64,000 bases of DNA from Hermodice carunculata (GCA_964020975.1 CAXHWN010002465.1:372001-436000); one strand, 5' to 3'. Positions 48,143 to 60,784 are shown, counted from the stretch's first letter. Notes: generated from the sequence alone by a model not told the origin. Numbers and translations are program-made.

Positions 48143-50130
48143 TTAATAAGTACTGTGTAGCAATAATCATAACTTTACTCTTTTTCAAAGCATAACCAAG
48201 CAAGCTGGTATATGCTACAGTCTGAACACAATATTTAGACCTGGATAAACCGCTTAGAGTGTAAAATGGACTGCAACAATTTGTACATATGCAGGTATCT
48301 GACAGTGGTAAGCCTGTATATAATACAGATTACACCATTTACATGTTCACTTTATAGACAAAATTTGGCTGATTACCAGCAATAAAAAGACAAAGACGGC
48401 CACTAGATGACGTGGAAGCAGCATAGAAAATACTGCACTTAGAACTACATAGAAATCTTGTGTACTCTGACAGCACTGTGACTTCGAGTAGCAACTGTAC
48501 TCATCTAATGTAAATAGATGTGTGACAAAATATTGTGAGAAATAAACTTAAATATTTTGCACACTTCCTTGTCAGTATTTTTCCTCATGCAAAGGAAACA
48601 GACAATCAGTAAGTTGGAATTTACATGGTAAAGTGGATCCATGCTCAAGCTTCATATAATTCTTTTTTATGTAAAGAACTGAATGTTCCTGTAATATCAC
48701 TGGCTGTACATATTACTATGTGTTCTGTGACCCAAACTTTTGGTGTTGCACTATATGGCAATGAATATCTAACCTTAGGAACATGGACTTTTAAACATAT
48801 TACACTTTCTTTGGTCGGTGCCGCCCCTTTAAAAATAGGTGGCGGACTAGCACTCAGGGGCCAGAGCTGGACTTAAGAGTACACTTTTCGAATTGGATAT
48901 TTTACTGCTGACTGCTTTAAATGAATATTAGAAAAAAGGAAATACATTGGTATCAATTGCGTCGTAGATTATTTTTGCCAGCAACAAAATGAACTGAAGG
49001 TCCAAAAAATAAAATAAAATTATATAGTGGCTGGACCCATTGCACTTGAACATTTTTGCCTCTCTGGATGCTACGATTCTGAAAAAAAAAATCACTTGTA
49101 AAATAACGGTTGGTTTAAACATTGACCTTTGATTTGGACACTAGAAGCATTTTATCAGGTTTGAAAAATGTAGATCTTAAATTGACCACTAGGGAGCAGT
49201 GTCTAATGATACCCTGTTCCACAAGATGGGCAACATTATAGAGTGCTGAATACTTCAACTGAGGAAGCCTGTATCGCGGTTATATGACTTCCCTTGCATC
49301 ACAAAACATCTTACAAATGAAAGTATCTTCCCATCAGAAATTCATCTGACTTTTGCTCGACATTCATTGTTATTGTATTTGTGTCTTCTCATCCAGAGCC
49401 ACTTCCTAATAGTCATTACCTAATTCCGTAGTCCAAACTCTCTACACTCCATAAGCTGACCTGTCGCTGACTAACCTGTTTTCACATGGAAGTACCATGG
49501 TCACGTTCTTCTGCACAATTTGGACATAGGCTGTATTAGCCCCAAATACATTGAAGGGTCTTCAGCAGGTAACTACTCAGAACATGTTTTGGAGCTTCTA
49601 CCCGTACATGTCTCTCTGTATAGTGGCTCGTTGGCTACGCTAAATATTCAGCCAAGACAACCCATATAATAATGAATATATATGAACATGTCAAAATGAT
49701 GAATTGAATTTAAATAAGTGAAGTTCTGCTTACTAATGCAGAGCTTCAATATTAATACAGAATATTTATAAAACCAAACATAATTACTAAATGGTATGGA
49801 ACAAGTTCAGACAAGAATAATTTGACTTACCCTGAACAAGTACATGCCCTTTCTAGTTGGAAAGGACACATTAGTATAACCACCTGCTAGTGTATAACTG
49901 AAGTAAAAACAAACTGGGGCTATATATCCAATCCCAGTGATTACAAAAATAAACAATTACAGCCAGACACCTGTATAAACCTGAGTAATTCCTAACAAGG
50001 ACTGTGACATTGGACATCCTGTACCAAAAATGTAAAACAAAGTCCATGATGACACCTACTCCTATCAATATATGAAAGTATCCAAGAAATCAAGATATAT
50101 CCACTTGTCAACTGTTAGTTTATGTTTCAA
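48143..50130. other. Unassigned AT-rich sequence
   Basis: The 83-residue plus frame at 48625-48876 has no recognised motif. No repeat seen. Confidence 0.3.
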
Positions 50131-50320
50131 AAGAATGAATCAAATTTGTAATACTAGTAACTGAGTAGCTCCTGCCAATTTCTGGCTAAGTTCTTGGAAC
50201 GGCCTATGACTGACTCCCGGCCCTGGAATTAATATTTCTAAAAGAATGAATCAAGTTCGTGACAATTGAGTAGATACTGCCAATTTTTCTGGCCAAGTGC
50301 TCAGGAAGTATGTTAGCACA
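50130..50320 (+). repeat. Two-unit ~108-bp tandem duplication
   Basis: AAAAGAATGAATCAAATTTG followed by GAGTAGCTCCTGCCAATTTCTGGC is repeated as AAAAGAATGAATCAAGTTCG with GAGTAGATACTGCCAATTTTTCTGGC about 108 bp later. Confidence 0.7.
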
Positions 50321-51225
50321 GCTTCAATATTTTTATGGTGACGGGTATTGGTTTAAAAATATTTTTGTCGGAATGGTATTGAGGTAGTGATGTGGATCTG
50401 GCAGTTGTGAACTGGTGTCCTGCTCTCACCAGAGGGAGTCAGTAAGGGGCATCACTCTCAGGAGCGGATCCAGGATTTGTTAAGGGGAACTGAAATAGGG
50501 GGCTCAGGATGACCTCAGCAATATATTACCTATCCACTGTCTCTGCAGCAACCTGAAGAAAATGTCTAACACTTTTATGAATTGTTTATCAAGATTACCT
50601 GGAAAAGATGAAAGACGCTCAAGTGAAAATTACAAAATTGAGTAGCACTATTTTCAAGGATGAATAAAGCCTAATGGTAACATACATAATAGGTCAGCAC
50701 GGCACATATAAGAGCATTGTTGACAAAATGCAGTTCCGCATAGTTTAAAATCGATAGTATTATTGCGTATGCAATCCGTCTTTTGCAGCCCGTCTAGAAG
50801 CATAAGAAGAGTGTGGAGTATGAGTGGAATATAAAATATCCCACTGTTACTCCATAATGTGTTATCTGATACAAGTTTATTTTTTTCAAATCTTGTCCTT
50901 CTGGGTATTGAGAGAGCTGGTTTCGTTGACCTCCTTTAAAATGAATGTGGGTCGAAAGAGAGATTACAAGGACACATTGAATCTAGCTTGGTAGTTTGTC
51001 CTATATCTAAAATAAAACGTGAGCGCTTTTAATAGTTATAGATCTTGAATGTTTATTCCGTTTGTAATTATTTTGCTACACAAGGGCTCTTTATGAGCGT
51101 TATATTCTGCATTAAATGGAAGACGGGTATCTTTTTACTGAGAGGCAAAAATAAGAGCGTTGGGGCACACCGGACTAGGATTGAATATTCAAGGTGTTGC
51201 AAAGGGAAAAAACTGCGGTGGTGGT
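50321..51225. other. Unassigned sequence
   Basis: No recognisable gene or repeat. Confidence 0.3.
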
Positions 51226-51227
51226 TG

Positions 51228-51305
51228 TTTTTTTTTTTTTTTTTTTTCTTTTTTTTTTTTTTTTCTTTTTTTTTTTTTTTCTTTTTTTTTTTTCTTTTTT
51301 TTTTT
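51228..51305. repeat. Poly-T tract with periodic C
   Basis: T runs of about 10-20 separated by single C. Overlapping Phe- or Lys-rich ORFs are artefacts. Confidence 0.95.
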
Positions 51306-54239
51306 ATGAGTACTCCAGTTAAGGGTTTCCTGGATGCGTTTACCCAGAAAATCAGATTCATCTGTTCTAGATAGTAAAATAACATTTTTAAACAATTCCA
51401 ATGAAATTTAAAATTCCTTCAAGAAATTGCTATATCATGAACTTAGTCCAGATTATATTCAAAGATAATTTGTTCACCGACCGTATAGTTTGTCCATGAC
51501 TAGTTGAACGTTGATGCTATCTGAAACCTTATCCTAGTCAACACCAGGACCACAGGTGACAAATATCTCAGTGTCTTTACTCTGTGTACAATAAATATGA
51601 CCGCTCCAAATATATGCATGTTTTGATATAAACATTGTTTGTTTCGAAAACAATCGGGATCACAAAGCAAGTCTGCCTTACTATATTGATTTTTGTCCCT
51701 CTACAACATAATAGACATTCAACATGAAATACTGCAGCATTACAGCTGTACTTGCTAGTCTATCGGTGTATGGCTAAATTCACGAAAGGAAGCCATAAGG
51801 CAAATTAAAGCTGAATATCTTTGAAGTATGAATCTGCCTGATGCATTAGCAGATTTTTTTATCCTTCCTGAGAATTACCACCGTGTATTCGGCAGAAATT
51901 AAAACTAAACAGCTGATTGTTATTTTTAAGAATATCCCTTGCATCCAAGATTATCCATGGCATCTATTTTTCTTTGACGGACTTTTGTTTCATATGATAA
52001 TTTGCAGTAAAATTTATGTTATTAACTTAGCGTCTTGCCAGACCTCCACGTCATAATATACGCACCAAACAGAAACAATCAATATGACTGCACAATATTT
52101 GTAGGAAGGAGGACTAAAGAAGGAACTTCTTCAGTCCTGCTGATTGACAAGTCAGCTGGGATGAAACCTTCTAGAATAAATTTGTAGTCGAAAAAAAATA
52201 TACAAGCAGTACAATTTTATTTGTAGCAGAAATGAAATCGTAGCAAATATTTATTTACAAACGAGAAGTTTTTGGTGGTTGAAGCGAAATTATTGGCGTA
52301 GTAGGAACAAATGCGTTGTATGTCAAAATGTATGGTAGAAAAAATTTGCATTGGTCGACAAGACTTGACACATGAGTGAGGGAAAGTTGTTAGACGATAA
52401 ACTTAAAGTGCTAAAAAAAAACACTCGTGAAAGCAAGCAATTATAGTATAACAGACATGGGGCAATGTTTGTGTGAGTACCAATTTTGCTATCAGGTTTG
52501 CATGAGTGCAAGGTTTTATTGTCTTGCAAGGTACGCCCTCTGGCGGCCCAACAGCTCTGCATCTGAATGGCGCTGCCACATGCATATTCTACGAATTACG
52601 TGCAGTGTGTGCTACAGTGTGATAAGAAAGGCCAATAACAATAAAATACCGTCGATTCTGCACAGTCTTGTTTCTTACATTACATGCCTTATGAAAAAAA
52701 AATCGAAAAAAGGTGTATTTTGAAGATTTTTCTTTTACCTCATCCATTTTTATCTGGGCGGGAGAAAACATATTCTAAGAGGAAGAACGGGAGAATTAGG
52801 AAAAAGTGCAAAATATGGGAGATCTCCCGCTGAAAACGGGAGGGTTGGGGTCTCTGCGAAATTCTGCTACTGTAACAGTAATTAACTGAAAATTCACGGG
52901 TCATGAAAAACATCGGTTTCTATTTGTTATCCATTGCATCAAAGTGCTTGTTGGTTAAGATCATATATACTTTTTGTGTTCCTGGGAGTATAGGCATCGG
53001 GGTAGTATGAATAAATTCCTAAACCTAAGGCTTGCAACTAATGTTTGTACTGGGGTAACCAGCTTTTTTTTTCTCTATTATTGCATAATGACATACAACA
53101 AATATTGGTGTAATTTTCTGAGTTAATATTTTGAAATGGGTCCTTTGTAGTTTATGTATTCAGACTGAAAACAAAACAATGTCAGGTGTCCGAGTTTTCG
53201 GGTAAAATCAGATAAAGACGGTCAGGATAGCAGATAACCTGGAACACTAGACAACTATAAGCACTGAAACATGTATATATATTACCCAAAAGTGGACTTT
53301 CATTAAACAAAGAGTGAAAAAAAAATCTTTGTCCTCTTTTGAAGGTAAATTGGGTTAGTAAACACATGAAATTGCTTTTAAATTGTCTTCCAAAAAACTC
53401 TCCCCTCAAAACAGAGGTTCACTGAAAAAGCATTTTCTTAAATATTTTCTTACAGTCTAGGTCTATTTTACTTGCATTGTGCTGGTCCTAGAGGAATTTG
53501 GCTATATTTTCACAATTTGCTTAACCTTTCAAATTGATCACATACCTCAGTGCATGAAAAACGATTTCAAATTACTTTTATCTTCTTACGTATAGTGACA
53601 CAGGACATGATATTGTTTTTGTCCATGATTTCATTCTTTTCACTAAATCTGGTACTTAGTCATTTTCACTGATGAAGGATTCGTTGTGAAAACACATTTC
53701 TATAATTAAAGGTATTTCTTTCATGCAATGTAAAATTCAAATGACCATTTTTTATTACTAAAATAATCGTTGGACATTTTAGTTGTAATAGGCCTTATTG
53801 ACTCATTCAATGTCAAAAATCGTACTTACTTACCAACCTAAAAATCAGTTTCAAAGATATAACCCAGTCCAATTCGAGGCTTGCCCTTAAGGCAAGCCCT
53901 ATTGTCAGGAACAAGTAAGTTTTTAGACAGGGAAGCCCTTTTTTCCGGGAAAAAGATAATTTTTGGACAGGGCAATTAGAAATTTGGAGGTAAATGGACA
54001 CGTAATTCATAAGATCTACTTCGGCGTAAATGGTCATTATGCACAGAGACGATAAGCCGGCTTTGGCATAACTGAATATAACTAAGCCTATATGGTAAAA
54101 CCTTGACCCCTGATAGTCATCTCAAATATAATGCAGGTTATAAGATAGACTTTAATAAACTTTGAAATTTCATAGGATATATGTTCTGTGGATGGTGAGT
54201 TTGGTATTCCTATCCAATAGTTTGCTCACCCTGCACAAG
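51306..54239. other. Unassigned AT-rich sequence
   Basis: No gene supported. GGGAGATCTCCCGC with nearby GGGAG phrases (52787-52845) recalls the GGGAGA phrases inside the TIR element at 62.4 kb. The 53.87-53.98 kb stretch holds two related phrases (AAGCCCTATTGTCAGG and GAAGCCCTTTTTTCCGGG). Confidence 0.3.
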
Positions 54240-55290
54240 ACATTTAGTTGCTTTGCAGCTTTCCTGCAACATGAGTGTCAAAACTCAGTTTGTTGTCAAT
54301 AGTTACACCAAGCAAACTGACATTCTCCTGCAATTCTATGATTGTCCTTTTGAAGTTAACTTGTACTTTTTCTTCATCTTTTTCTACTCTGGTTTGCCTG
54401 ATTTTTGGCTCGACGCCTATAGCCTGAAAATTTGTTGGGTTAGCCTGCATATATGATTTACTCTAAACCATTCAATGCACTCAATTTTTTTTATCTCAAT
54501 GTATTCTACAAGATCTTTTTTAGTTTTTGTGTTCATTTGTGACAGTGTTATCGTCGGCGTAATTATAGATATCACAATCTTTTACGCACTGCATAATGCC
54601 ATTAATGAAGAGATTAAACAGCATTGGGCCCAAAGTAGACCCTTTGGGGACTCCTGTATTAATTTCTTTTCAAATGCTGTAATGATGGTTTATTTTGACA
54701 TGCTGCTTTCTGTTGTTCCAGCAATTTTTTATAAGTGCCACAGCTGGTAGTTATAAGCCCAAGCTTCAAGATTTGCTAACAGAAAATTGTAATGGAGTTC
54801 GCCAAATGCACGGGATAGATCCATACGGACTGCTCCCACATAAAGGTTATCATCAAGTGCTTTTCTCCAGTCTTCTGTTAATTTCATTAGAACTGTGTCA
54901 GAGCTGTGTGCTTTCCTGTGAGCCGAGAGCATTTTGTTGTACGCTAGATCACAGAATGTCTCTGGCTGGTCTTTCAGCAGGCCCTCATATACCTTTGGCA
55001 GGCTAGGGAGAATACTTAGTAGTCTATAGTTCTCTTTCAATATACGATCTTTTTTTCTTATGGCTAGGTAGTACATTTGCCATCTTCATTCAGTTTCCTT
55101 TGGAAATTAATACATGTTTATTCCTTTGTTTGTTACTTTATTTACAGGAGGTGCAATAGTCTATATCGTGAGCACCTTGGCCGGAGTATCATCTTGACCA
55201 GTAGCCTTATTTGCTTTCATTTGTTTCAGCTTATTTACAACGTCATTTTGTGTAACTGTAGAAAAACTATAATTAAATTCAGGATTGGCA
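54240..55290 (-). pseudogene. CR1-like LINE reverse transcriptase
   Basis: The minus strand gives KLKQMKANKATGQDDTPAKVL, ENYRLLSILPSLPKVYEGLL, AHRKAHSSDTVLMKLTEDW, VGAVRMDLSRAFGELHYNFL, then GSTLGPMLFNLFINGIM, NYADDNTV (catalytic YADD at 54550-54561), LQANPTNFQAIG and VSLLGVTIDNKLSF. These are RT blocks 0-7 in order, across shifted frames. In the block-A motif the usual SKAFD reads SRAFG, so a catalytic Asp is lost. EN and 3' end are not attached. About 1 kb of an element normally near 3 kb or more. Confidence 0.85.
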
Positions 55291-55680
55291 TTATTTGTTC
55301 TACCTTTGATGGCAAGGATACTAGAGTGTTTCTCCATGGCAGCTGGGCTTGTAGCATCTGGTGACTATTCGGATAATATCGAACACAAAAAGACGCTCGA
55401 TTTGAGTGTGAAAATGTGCTCTTTTGGGCCATGGTCTATGTAGAATTTAAAATGCTACATATGTAATCTTCGTTATCACTAACATTTGCAATAGCTGTTT
55501 AATCCTAAAACAGTGTATCCTAATTAAGTGAGAGACAGTAAATAGTCACATATGCTACGAATATGTGTTTGACACCGTTTGTTTCCGACACCTTGGTTTC
55601 CCGCCGTCAAAGTAATTATGAAAACGAGGCTAAACTCGCGCATGTCCAATGTCGTATAAAAGACCTAAATGCTGTGAAGA
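55291..55680. other. Unassigned spacer between LINE pieces
   Basis: No motif recognised. Confidence 0.3.
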
Positions 55681-55689
55681 AAATTAGCA

Positions 55690-55950
55690 ATTAAGTAAGT
55701 CCACAATATAATATCAGGTTGTGATACAGACAAACAAAACCCTATGTGTCCGAGTTTATCCATAATGCCCCTATACATGGCAATGTGATCAAGAGAAACT
55801 GATATTCATCCTCAACTTTATTGTCGTCGCAGAGAGCACAGATTTTGGTTTTCAAATCATTTGAAAACCAAATTTGTGCTCTCTGCTCTTTGACAAATGG
55901 TATCACCATGTATCTGCCCCTCTGAACAGTCAAATTCTGTGTAGGACCTG
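55690..55950 (-). pseudogene. LINE C-terminal zinc-finger fragment
   Basis: Minus strand reads QRGRYMVIPFVKEQR and then KICALCDDNKVEDEYQFLLI, the C-terminal GRY...C..C....vEDE.hFL motif of CR1/L2-like LINEs. Between them about eleven codons (AQIWFSNDLKT) come from an in-frame inverted duplication at 55832-55889. The rest of the element is absent. It lies upstream (in minus orientation) of the 54.2-55.3 kb RT and so belongs to a different insertion or a rearranged one. Confidence 0.7.
55832..55889. repeat. ~29-bp inverted duplication
   Basis: GCAGAGAGCACAGATTTTGG and TTTTCAAAT face ATTTGAAAAC and CAAATTTGTGCTCTCTGC. The arms are near-perfect with one or two mismatches around a CATT-like centre. 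Confidence 0.85.
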
Positions 55951-56300
55951 CTTATTCTCGTTTTCGTATCTTAGAGAGGACTGCATTGTGACCTTAATTA
56001 TGTACTTTGTACCGTAATTTTCAAATTTTGTATGATCTTTAAAGTTTTATAGGACCTTAGTTTGTGTCCTGCAAAACTAATTTAACTGTTTTACCCATGC
56101 ACATGTTATGTATGTATGTACGTATGTATGTATGTACGTAGGTAGGTAGGTAGCGGAGACTGGGGACAAGTGGGACACTACGAAAGGAGCATGATTGTTT
56201 TTATTCCTTACTACTCAACAGATCAACTGCACGTGCTGTTAATATATCCAAAAGAAATTTGGAACACTTTGCTTACAAGTAAACTACTTTCTTACCACCT
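55951..56300. other. Unassigned; ATGT/AGGT tetranucleotides
   Basis: A compound tetranucleotide run (ATGT, ACGT, AGGT) lies at 56105-56153. Otherwise nothing. Confidence 0.5.
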
Positions 56301-56302
<2 letters not shown>

Positions 56303-56392
<90 letters not shown>

Positions 56393-56425
56393 GTGTGTCT
56401 GTGTGTCTGTGTGTGTCTGTGTGTA
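56303..56425. repeat. Compound (AC)n-(AT)n-(GTGTCT)n microsatellite
   Basis: About 18 AC units, 25 AT units and then GTGT/GTCT units. All local ORFs of Thr/His, Ile/Tyr or Cys/Val are translations of it. Confidence 0.95.
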
Positions 56426-56585
56426 GCATAAATCCAAAAAGACGATTCTGGGGGAGAAATGGGCCACCCACGGGGCAAACGGGGACAACTTAATAAACAG
56501 TATTTTTCTCTAAAGTTCTAGATGAGTTTACCACATGTTGAAAAGTCTATATGAGTTTGCCACATATGTATGTATGTCTTATTAT

Positions 56586-58735
56586 GTCTGGGTGCCAACC
56601 CAGACATTTTGTTTTTCCAAGAATTCTTTTTTTTCTTTCCTTCTTTTTCTTTCTTTCTTTCTTCCTTCTTTACGACCAGATTTGTCCGGAGTTTTTCTCG
56701 GACCCTACTATTCCGAAAACCACCAAACTTGCCATGGTGACTGACCTACCAGTGAAATTAGGCACCTGACTTGGAATAGTCATGATGTTTAAAATTATGC
56801 AAATTAGGGGCACTTACAATTTTAAAACCTCCACATCTTCCAAACTATTGCAGATAGACACAAAGTTCTAACTTACACATATAGGTTTGAGACAACTGGC
56901 AAATCCAATAGCACACACACGAAACTTGGAGAATTTTAATGCATGCTAAATTCACCAAATTTCTCCCCCATCCATGTACAGGCTTTCAACTAGCAGCTGT
57001 ATGACCTATTGCTTGACCTCCACGGTGCCAGGCAACGATTTTGCATTCATGATTAATTAGCTTGAAGATGTCTCACAGCTTTCTGTCCATATATGCTGAG
57101 TGTACGCTTTGGAAGGTTTGGGTCTTGTAGCAAATTGTGTAACAACAACTGTGTAATGAGGCTCTCAATAAAATACAGCATATCTCTTTCTGTTCATGCA
57201 GGAACAGATTGACTCCATGCTGCCATATGTTCCAGGCAGACTTTTGCTTCCACTGGTGTCCTAGCTGGCCTGTTTTTGCCTGAGGCAATGTCAATCTGCT
57301 GACCTTATCAGTCCCAAGGGTACTCACAGCTCTGGACTTCTAGGCAGCCTGAGCGTACCCTCTGTTAAAAATAGACAACATACACAGCTGAGTCAGCCAG
57401 ACCAGGGAAGTGCAAATATTTGTGTTATCTCAGTGCACACTTTTCCTGTCTTTGTTTTCTTGTAACCAGTGAGATGAAACCTGTTCTTCATAACCAATGC
57501 TGAGACAGTATAGTTTTGTGTTGGTTCACAGGTACATGTTTATGTAGTTTCTTGACAGCTTCAGATAAAATCTGTTTATGTAATGAAGGAAAAAAGACAG
57601 TTTTGTATTGCATGTATACACATCCCTCTAAATTATAATATGTGTACACTGTACATGCACATGTGCTCATCAATACTGCCCAGAAGGGCTGACCCTCTTA
57701 GGAGTGGGCACTTTTCTCTGATCACGAGGGTGCTCACTGTAGAGAGGTTTCACTGTACAATGGAACATGGAATTTTAGACCACCCCCAATCAATGAATGC
57801 CAGATAAAAGTGGTCATGTAGGACAGGTGGTCTTTCATCTCAGATAAATTAACAAAGAAATAAACGGCCAATTTCACTCTTTCTTTGTTTCTTTCTTCTT
57901 TCTTTATGACCAAGTTGGTCCAGAGTTTTTTTCAGACACTATTTTTCCAAAAACCATCAAACTTGCCATGGTGACTGACATAACCAGTGAAATTATGCAT
58001 CTCATTTGGACCAGTCATGATGTTTATAATTATGCAAATATTTAGAGGCCACAAAAATTTTAAAAGCGCCACATCTTCCAAACTATTGCAGATTGACTCA
58101 AAATTTCAATGTGCATATATACCTTTGTGATACTTGCCACTATAATGGACAGTAACTGTTGTAGAATTCCAAATTGTGCTAACTAGGGGCATTGAAAAAT
58201 CTAAAAGTTAAATATCACCAAAACTATTGTACATAGAAAGCCATTCCAACTTCAATTTGTAGGTTTCTAGCAAAGCTGCATCCAATGAACCATAAACTAA
58301 AGCTGTAGGATTTTAATTTATGCAAATTAGGTGAATGTGCAAAATGAAAATGTTTAATAGCTTCAAAACTATTATAGAGGTGCCATTCCTACTTCAATTT
58401 ATGGGTTTGTGGCATAGCCCCATCTAATGAACAATAAGCCAAAGCTCCGCTAGGCTTATAATTCATGCAAATTAGGCAAATACACAAAATTAAAATGTTT
58501 GAATAGCTTCGAAACTATTGTAGATAGTAGTTTCATTCAAACATCACTTTATAAGTTTGGGACATGGCCACATCCCTTGAACCAAGGATCAAAGCTGAGC
58601 ATTTTAATTTATGAATATTAGGCTAATACACAAAATTTAGATTATGTTGAACAATGGCAAAGTGTATCATTTCAAACTGTTCTCATTTTGAAGGCACCCA
58701 GACAGATTTGCTGTGAAGCAAATCTTCTTTTCTAG
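56586..58735 (+). mobile_element. HINE/Helentron-like element D, composite
   Basis: Starts GTCTGGGTGCC closing on ACCCAGAC (hairpin), then ATTTTGTTTTTCCAAGAATTC, a CTTT-rich tract and the head. A second head without the hairpin begins near 57880 (TTTATGACCAAGTTGGTCC, AAACTTGCCATGGTGACTGA) and continues into about five core units. It ends GGCACCCAGAC (58693-58703, the exact inverse of the first 11 bases), then an AGATTTGCT/AGCAAATCT hairpin and CTAG (58732-58735). A 3' hairpin followed by CTRR is the Helitron signature; terminal inverse repeats of this kind are described for Helentrons. The middle (about 56990-57870) is foreign sequence. Non-coding. Confidence 0.7.
56990..57870. other. Foreign insert in element D, with a pogo-type end
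   Basis: This stretch lacks the HINE core. At its right, AGAGAGGTTTCACTG then TA (57741-57757) is the inverse of a pogo/Tigger end (CAGTGAAACCTCTCT), with GTGCTCACTGT and GGAGTGGGCAC inside. A partner end was not found. The 84-residue minus frame at 57073-57327 is unrecognised. Confidence 0.5.
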
Positions 58736-58744
58736 TTTATTACT

Positions 58745-58748
58745 TCTC

Positions 58749-58787
<39 letters not shown>

Positions 58788-58803
58788 GTCTCTCTCTCTC
58801 TCT
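58745..58803. repeat. (CT)n microsatellite
   Basis: CT units with occasional GT, directly after the CTAG end of element D. Confidence 0.9.
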
Positions 58804-58924
58804 TGTGCCATTATTATATTTTTTTAAATTTAAATATTTGTTGTTTCTTGTGTTTTTATGAAAGTATGCTGTGTTTCATGCGGACCTTTAATATTGTATT
58901 AGCCTGATTTAATTTAAGGACGAT

Positions 58925-59270
58925 GCTATTTTCACCGTACGGTGAGAATAGCGTTGGGTCTATTTTCACCGTGCGGTGAGAATAGCGTTTGGAAGGAGTT
59001 TTGTCTATTTTCACTGTACGGTGAGGATAGAATTTTGTCTATTTTCACCGTACGGTGAGAATAGCGTTGGGTCTATTTTCACCGTGCGGTGAGAATAGCG
59101 TTTGGAAGGAGTTTTGTCTATTTTCACTGTACGGTGAGGATAGAATTTTGTCTATTTTCACCGTACGGTAGGATAGGGCTTGGTCTATTTTCACTGTATG
59201 GTGATGATGGTACAGTTTGGTATATTTTCACGGTGACGATAGAGGCGGCTCTATTTTCACCATCTGGAAA
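58925..59270. repeat. Left palindrome array with 113-bp higher-order unit
   Basis: At least seven CTATTTTCAC(C/T)GTACGGTGA-type units. The segment starting at 58935 recurs at 59048 almost unchanged through CACTGTACGGTGAGGATAG, a 113-bp higher-order duplication of three palindromic units with spacers GCGTTGGGT, GCGTTTGGAAGGAGTTTTGT and AATTTTGT. Confidence 0.9.
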
Positions 59271-59660
59271 TTGAAATTAAGAGCCTTTTCGGAAATTCAT
59301 GGTTATGGCTTGTCACATAGAACTGAGGCAAATTAAGATTGGAGAAAAATGCTTACTTTAGGCAGATAGCTAGCTTTATAGTATAGTCAATAGGAAACGG
59401 GACCAAAGCAAAGTGCCCAGTTACTCAGGGTTTACTGTAAGGCAATTTCCTTTTAAACACCGTGACACCATTAAATGTTTGGCTTTCTAACATCTCAAAT
59501 TGACGCATATTAATGTACTCTACCCACCAATCAGTCTTTCATTTTCGTTGCTTCGTGGCGTTTTTTTCTTTTTTGTCTTTTTTTTCTTTTTTTTTTTATG
59601 CGATCCTTAACTAAAGTCATAACGAGATAGATCTATATTTCCCTCAAGTTACGTTACTTC
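59271..59660. other. Inner flank, T-rich
   Basis: AT-rich sequence with a T tract at 59562-59600. No gene recognised. Confidence 0.35.
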
Positions 59661-59679
59661 CATCTGTGGCAATATTATA

Positions 59680-60540
59680 ATAGTTCCTACTTTGTCTTAG
59701 TAATAAAAGCAACTGGTTTTCAGAAATAAGTATATTACTCCAAGCTCTCCCAAAGACATGGAAACATATTTTAAATTCACAAACCTCAATAGTTACCTCA
59801 GTTCGCGTTGATTCTAATCTTTACATATTCCATGGAAAAAGAAGTTTTGAATTTCTTTCAGTTAAAGATAATCGTTGTTATAAAATTTTTTTAGAACATA
59901 AGGTTGAAAAAACATATGTTGAAAAAATGTGGGTTATCAAATACGATATTAGTAACTTCAGATGGGATGCACAGTGGAAATTTATATTTTTTGGTTTAAG
60001 GGAAAACAAGATAAAGCAATTTCGGTTTAAACTGACACACCTTATATTACCATGTGGTCAGTTATTACACAAATGGAAGCTTAAAGATACTCCTCTTTGT
60101 ATATTCTGTGATTGTATTGATTCTTATGAACATTTATTTTTCAATTGTAATAGACTAGATAATTATGTTATGGCAAAATGTGAAAAAAGCATTTAAGTTG
60201 CTAGGATTTGAAAATTTAGACCTCTGTTTGAAGACACTAATTTTAGGCTACAAAATTGGAAATGGAAGTTACTATTGGGTAAATGAAATTATAACACTTA
60301 TTTGTTTTGTCATTTTTAAAAGTTTTTGTATCAAACAGGATGGAAAAAATGTGGATGTTTGTATATTATGTAAGAAAGAGGTAGAAAATCGAAGTAAAGT
60401 CTCAGAAGTAATTGATAAATATAAAAGTGCGAAATATATTAAGTGTGTTTCGTAATTTTAAACTTATTTCAGTCTGCTGATGAAATGAGGAAATATTGTG
60501 AGGCAGGTATTAAAGAAATAAACAGTTGACAATTTTAAAA
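59680..60540 (+). pseudogene. L1/Tx1-like LINE 3' end
   Basis: The plus strand reads ILLQALPKTWKHILN, then YIFHGKRSFEFLSVKDN, KTYVEKMWVI, FRFKLTHLILPCGQLLHKWK, and CIFCDCIDSYEHLFFNC (C-x2-C-x7-H-x4-C, from about 60098), followed in another frame by LLGFENLDLCLKTLILGYKI and FVIFKSFC. This is the post-RT domain and terminal Cys/His motif of L1/Tx1 LINEs, 5' truncated. One frameshift separates the Cys/His motif from the tail; otherwise it is fairly intact. It ends close to 60540 without a clear poly-A. Confidence 0.8.
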
Positions 60541-60784
60541 AGTACTTTGTCTTGTCACCTAAATTTTGGCCTTTGCACATAAAAAATACAGAGTGTTGGC
60601 TCTATAAAAGCTGTTAGATATTATTTAAAAGCTGAAATAACACCTCAACAGATCTCATTAAAAACCATGCTCAAACTGGGATGTCAGTTAGGCCTGTTTA
60701 TTATTTCAGCAAATGTTGGTTCCAATTCTCTTTGTGTGCAATATAATGACACAATGCTTTTCCAAAATATTTTTCACTGGTTGA

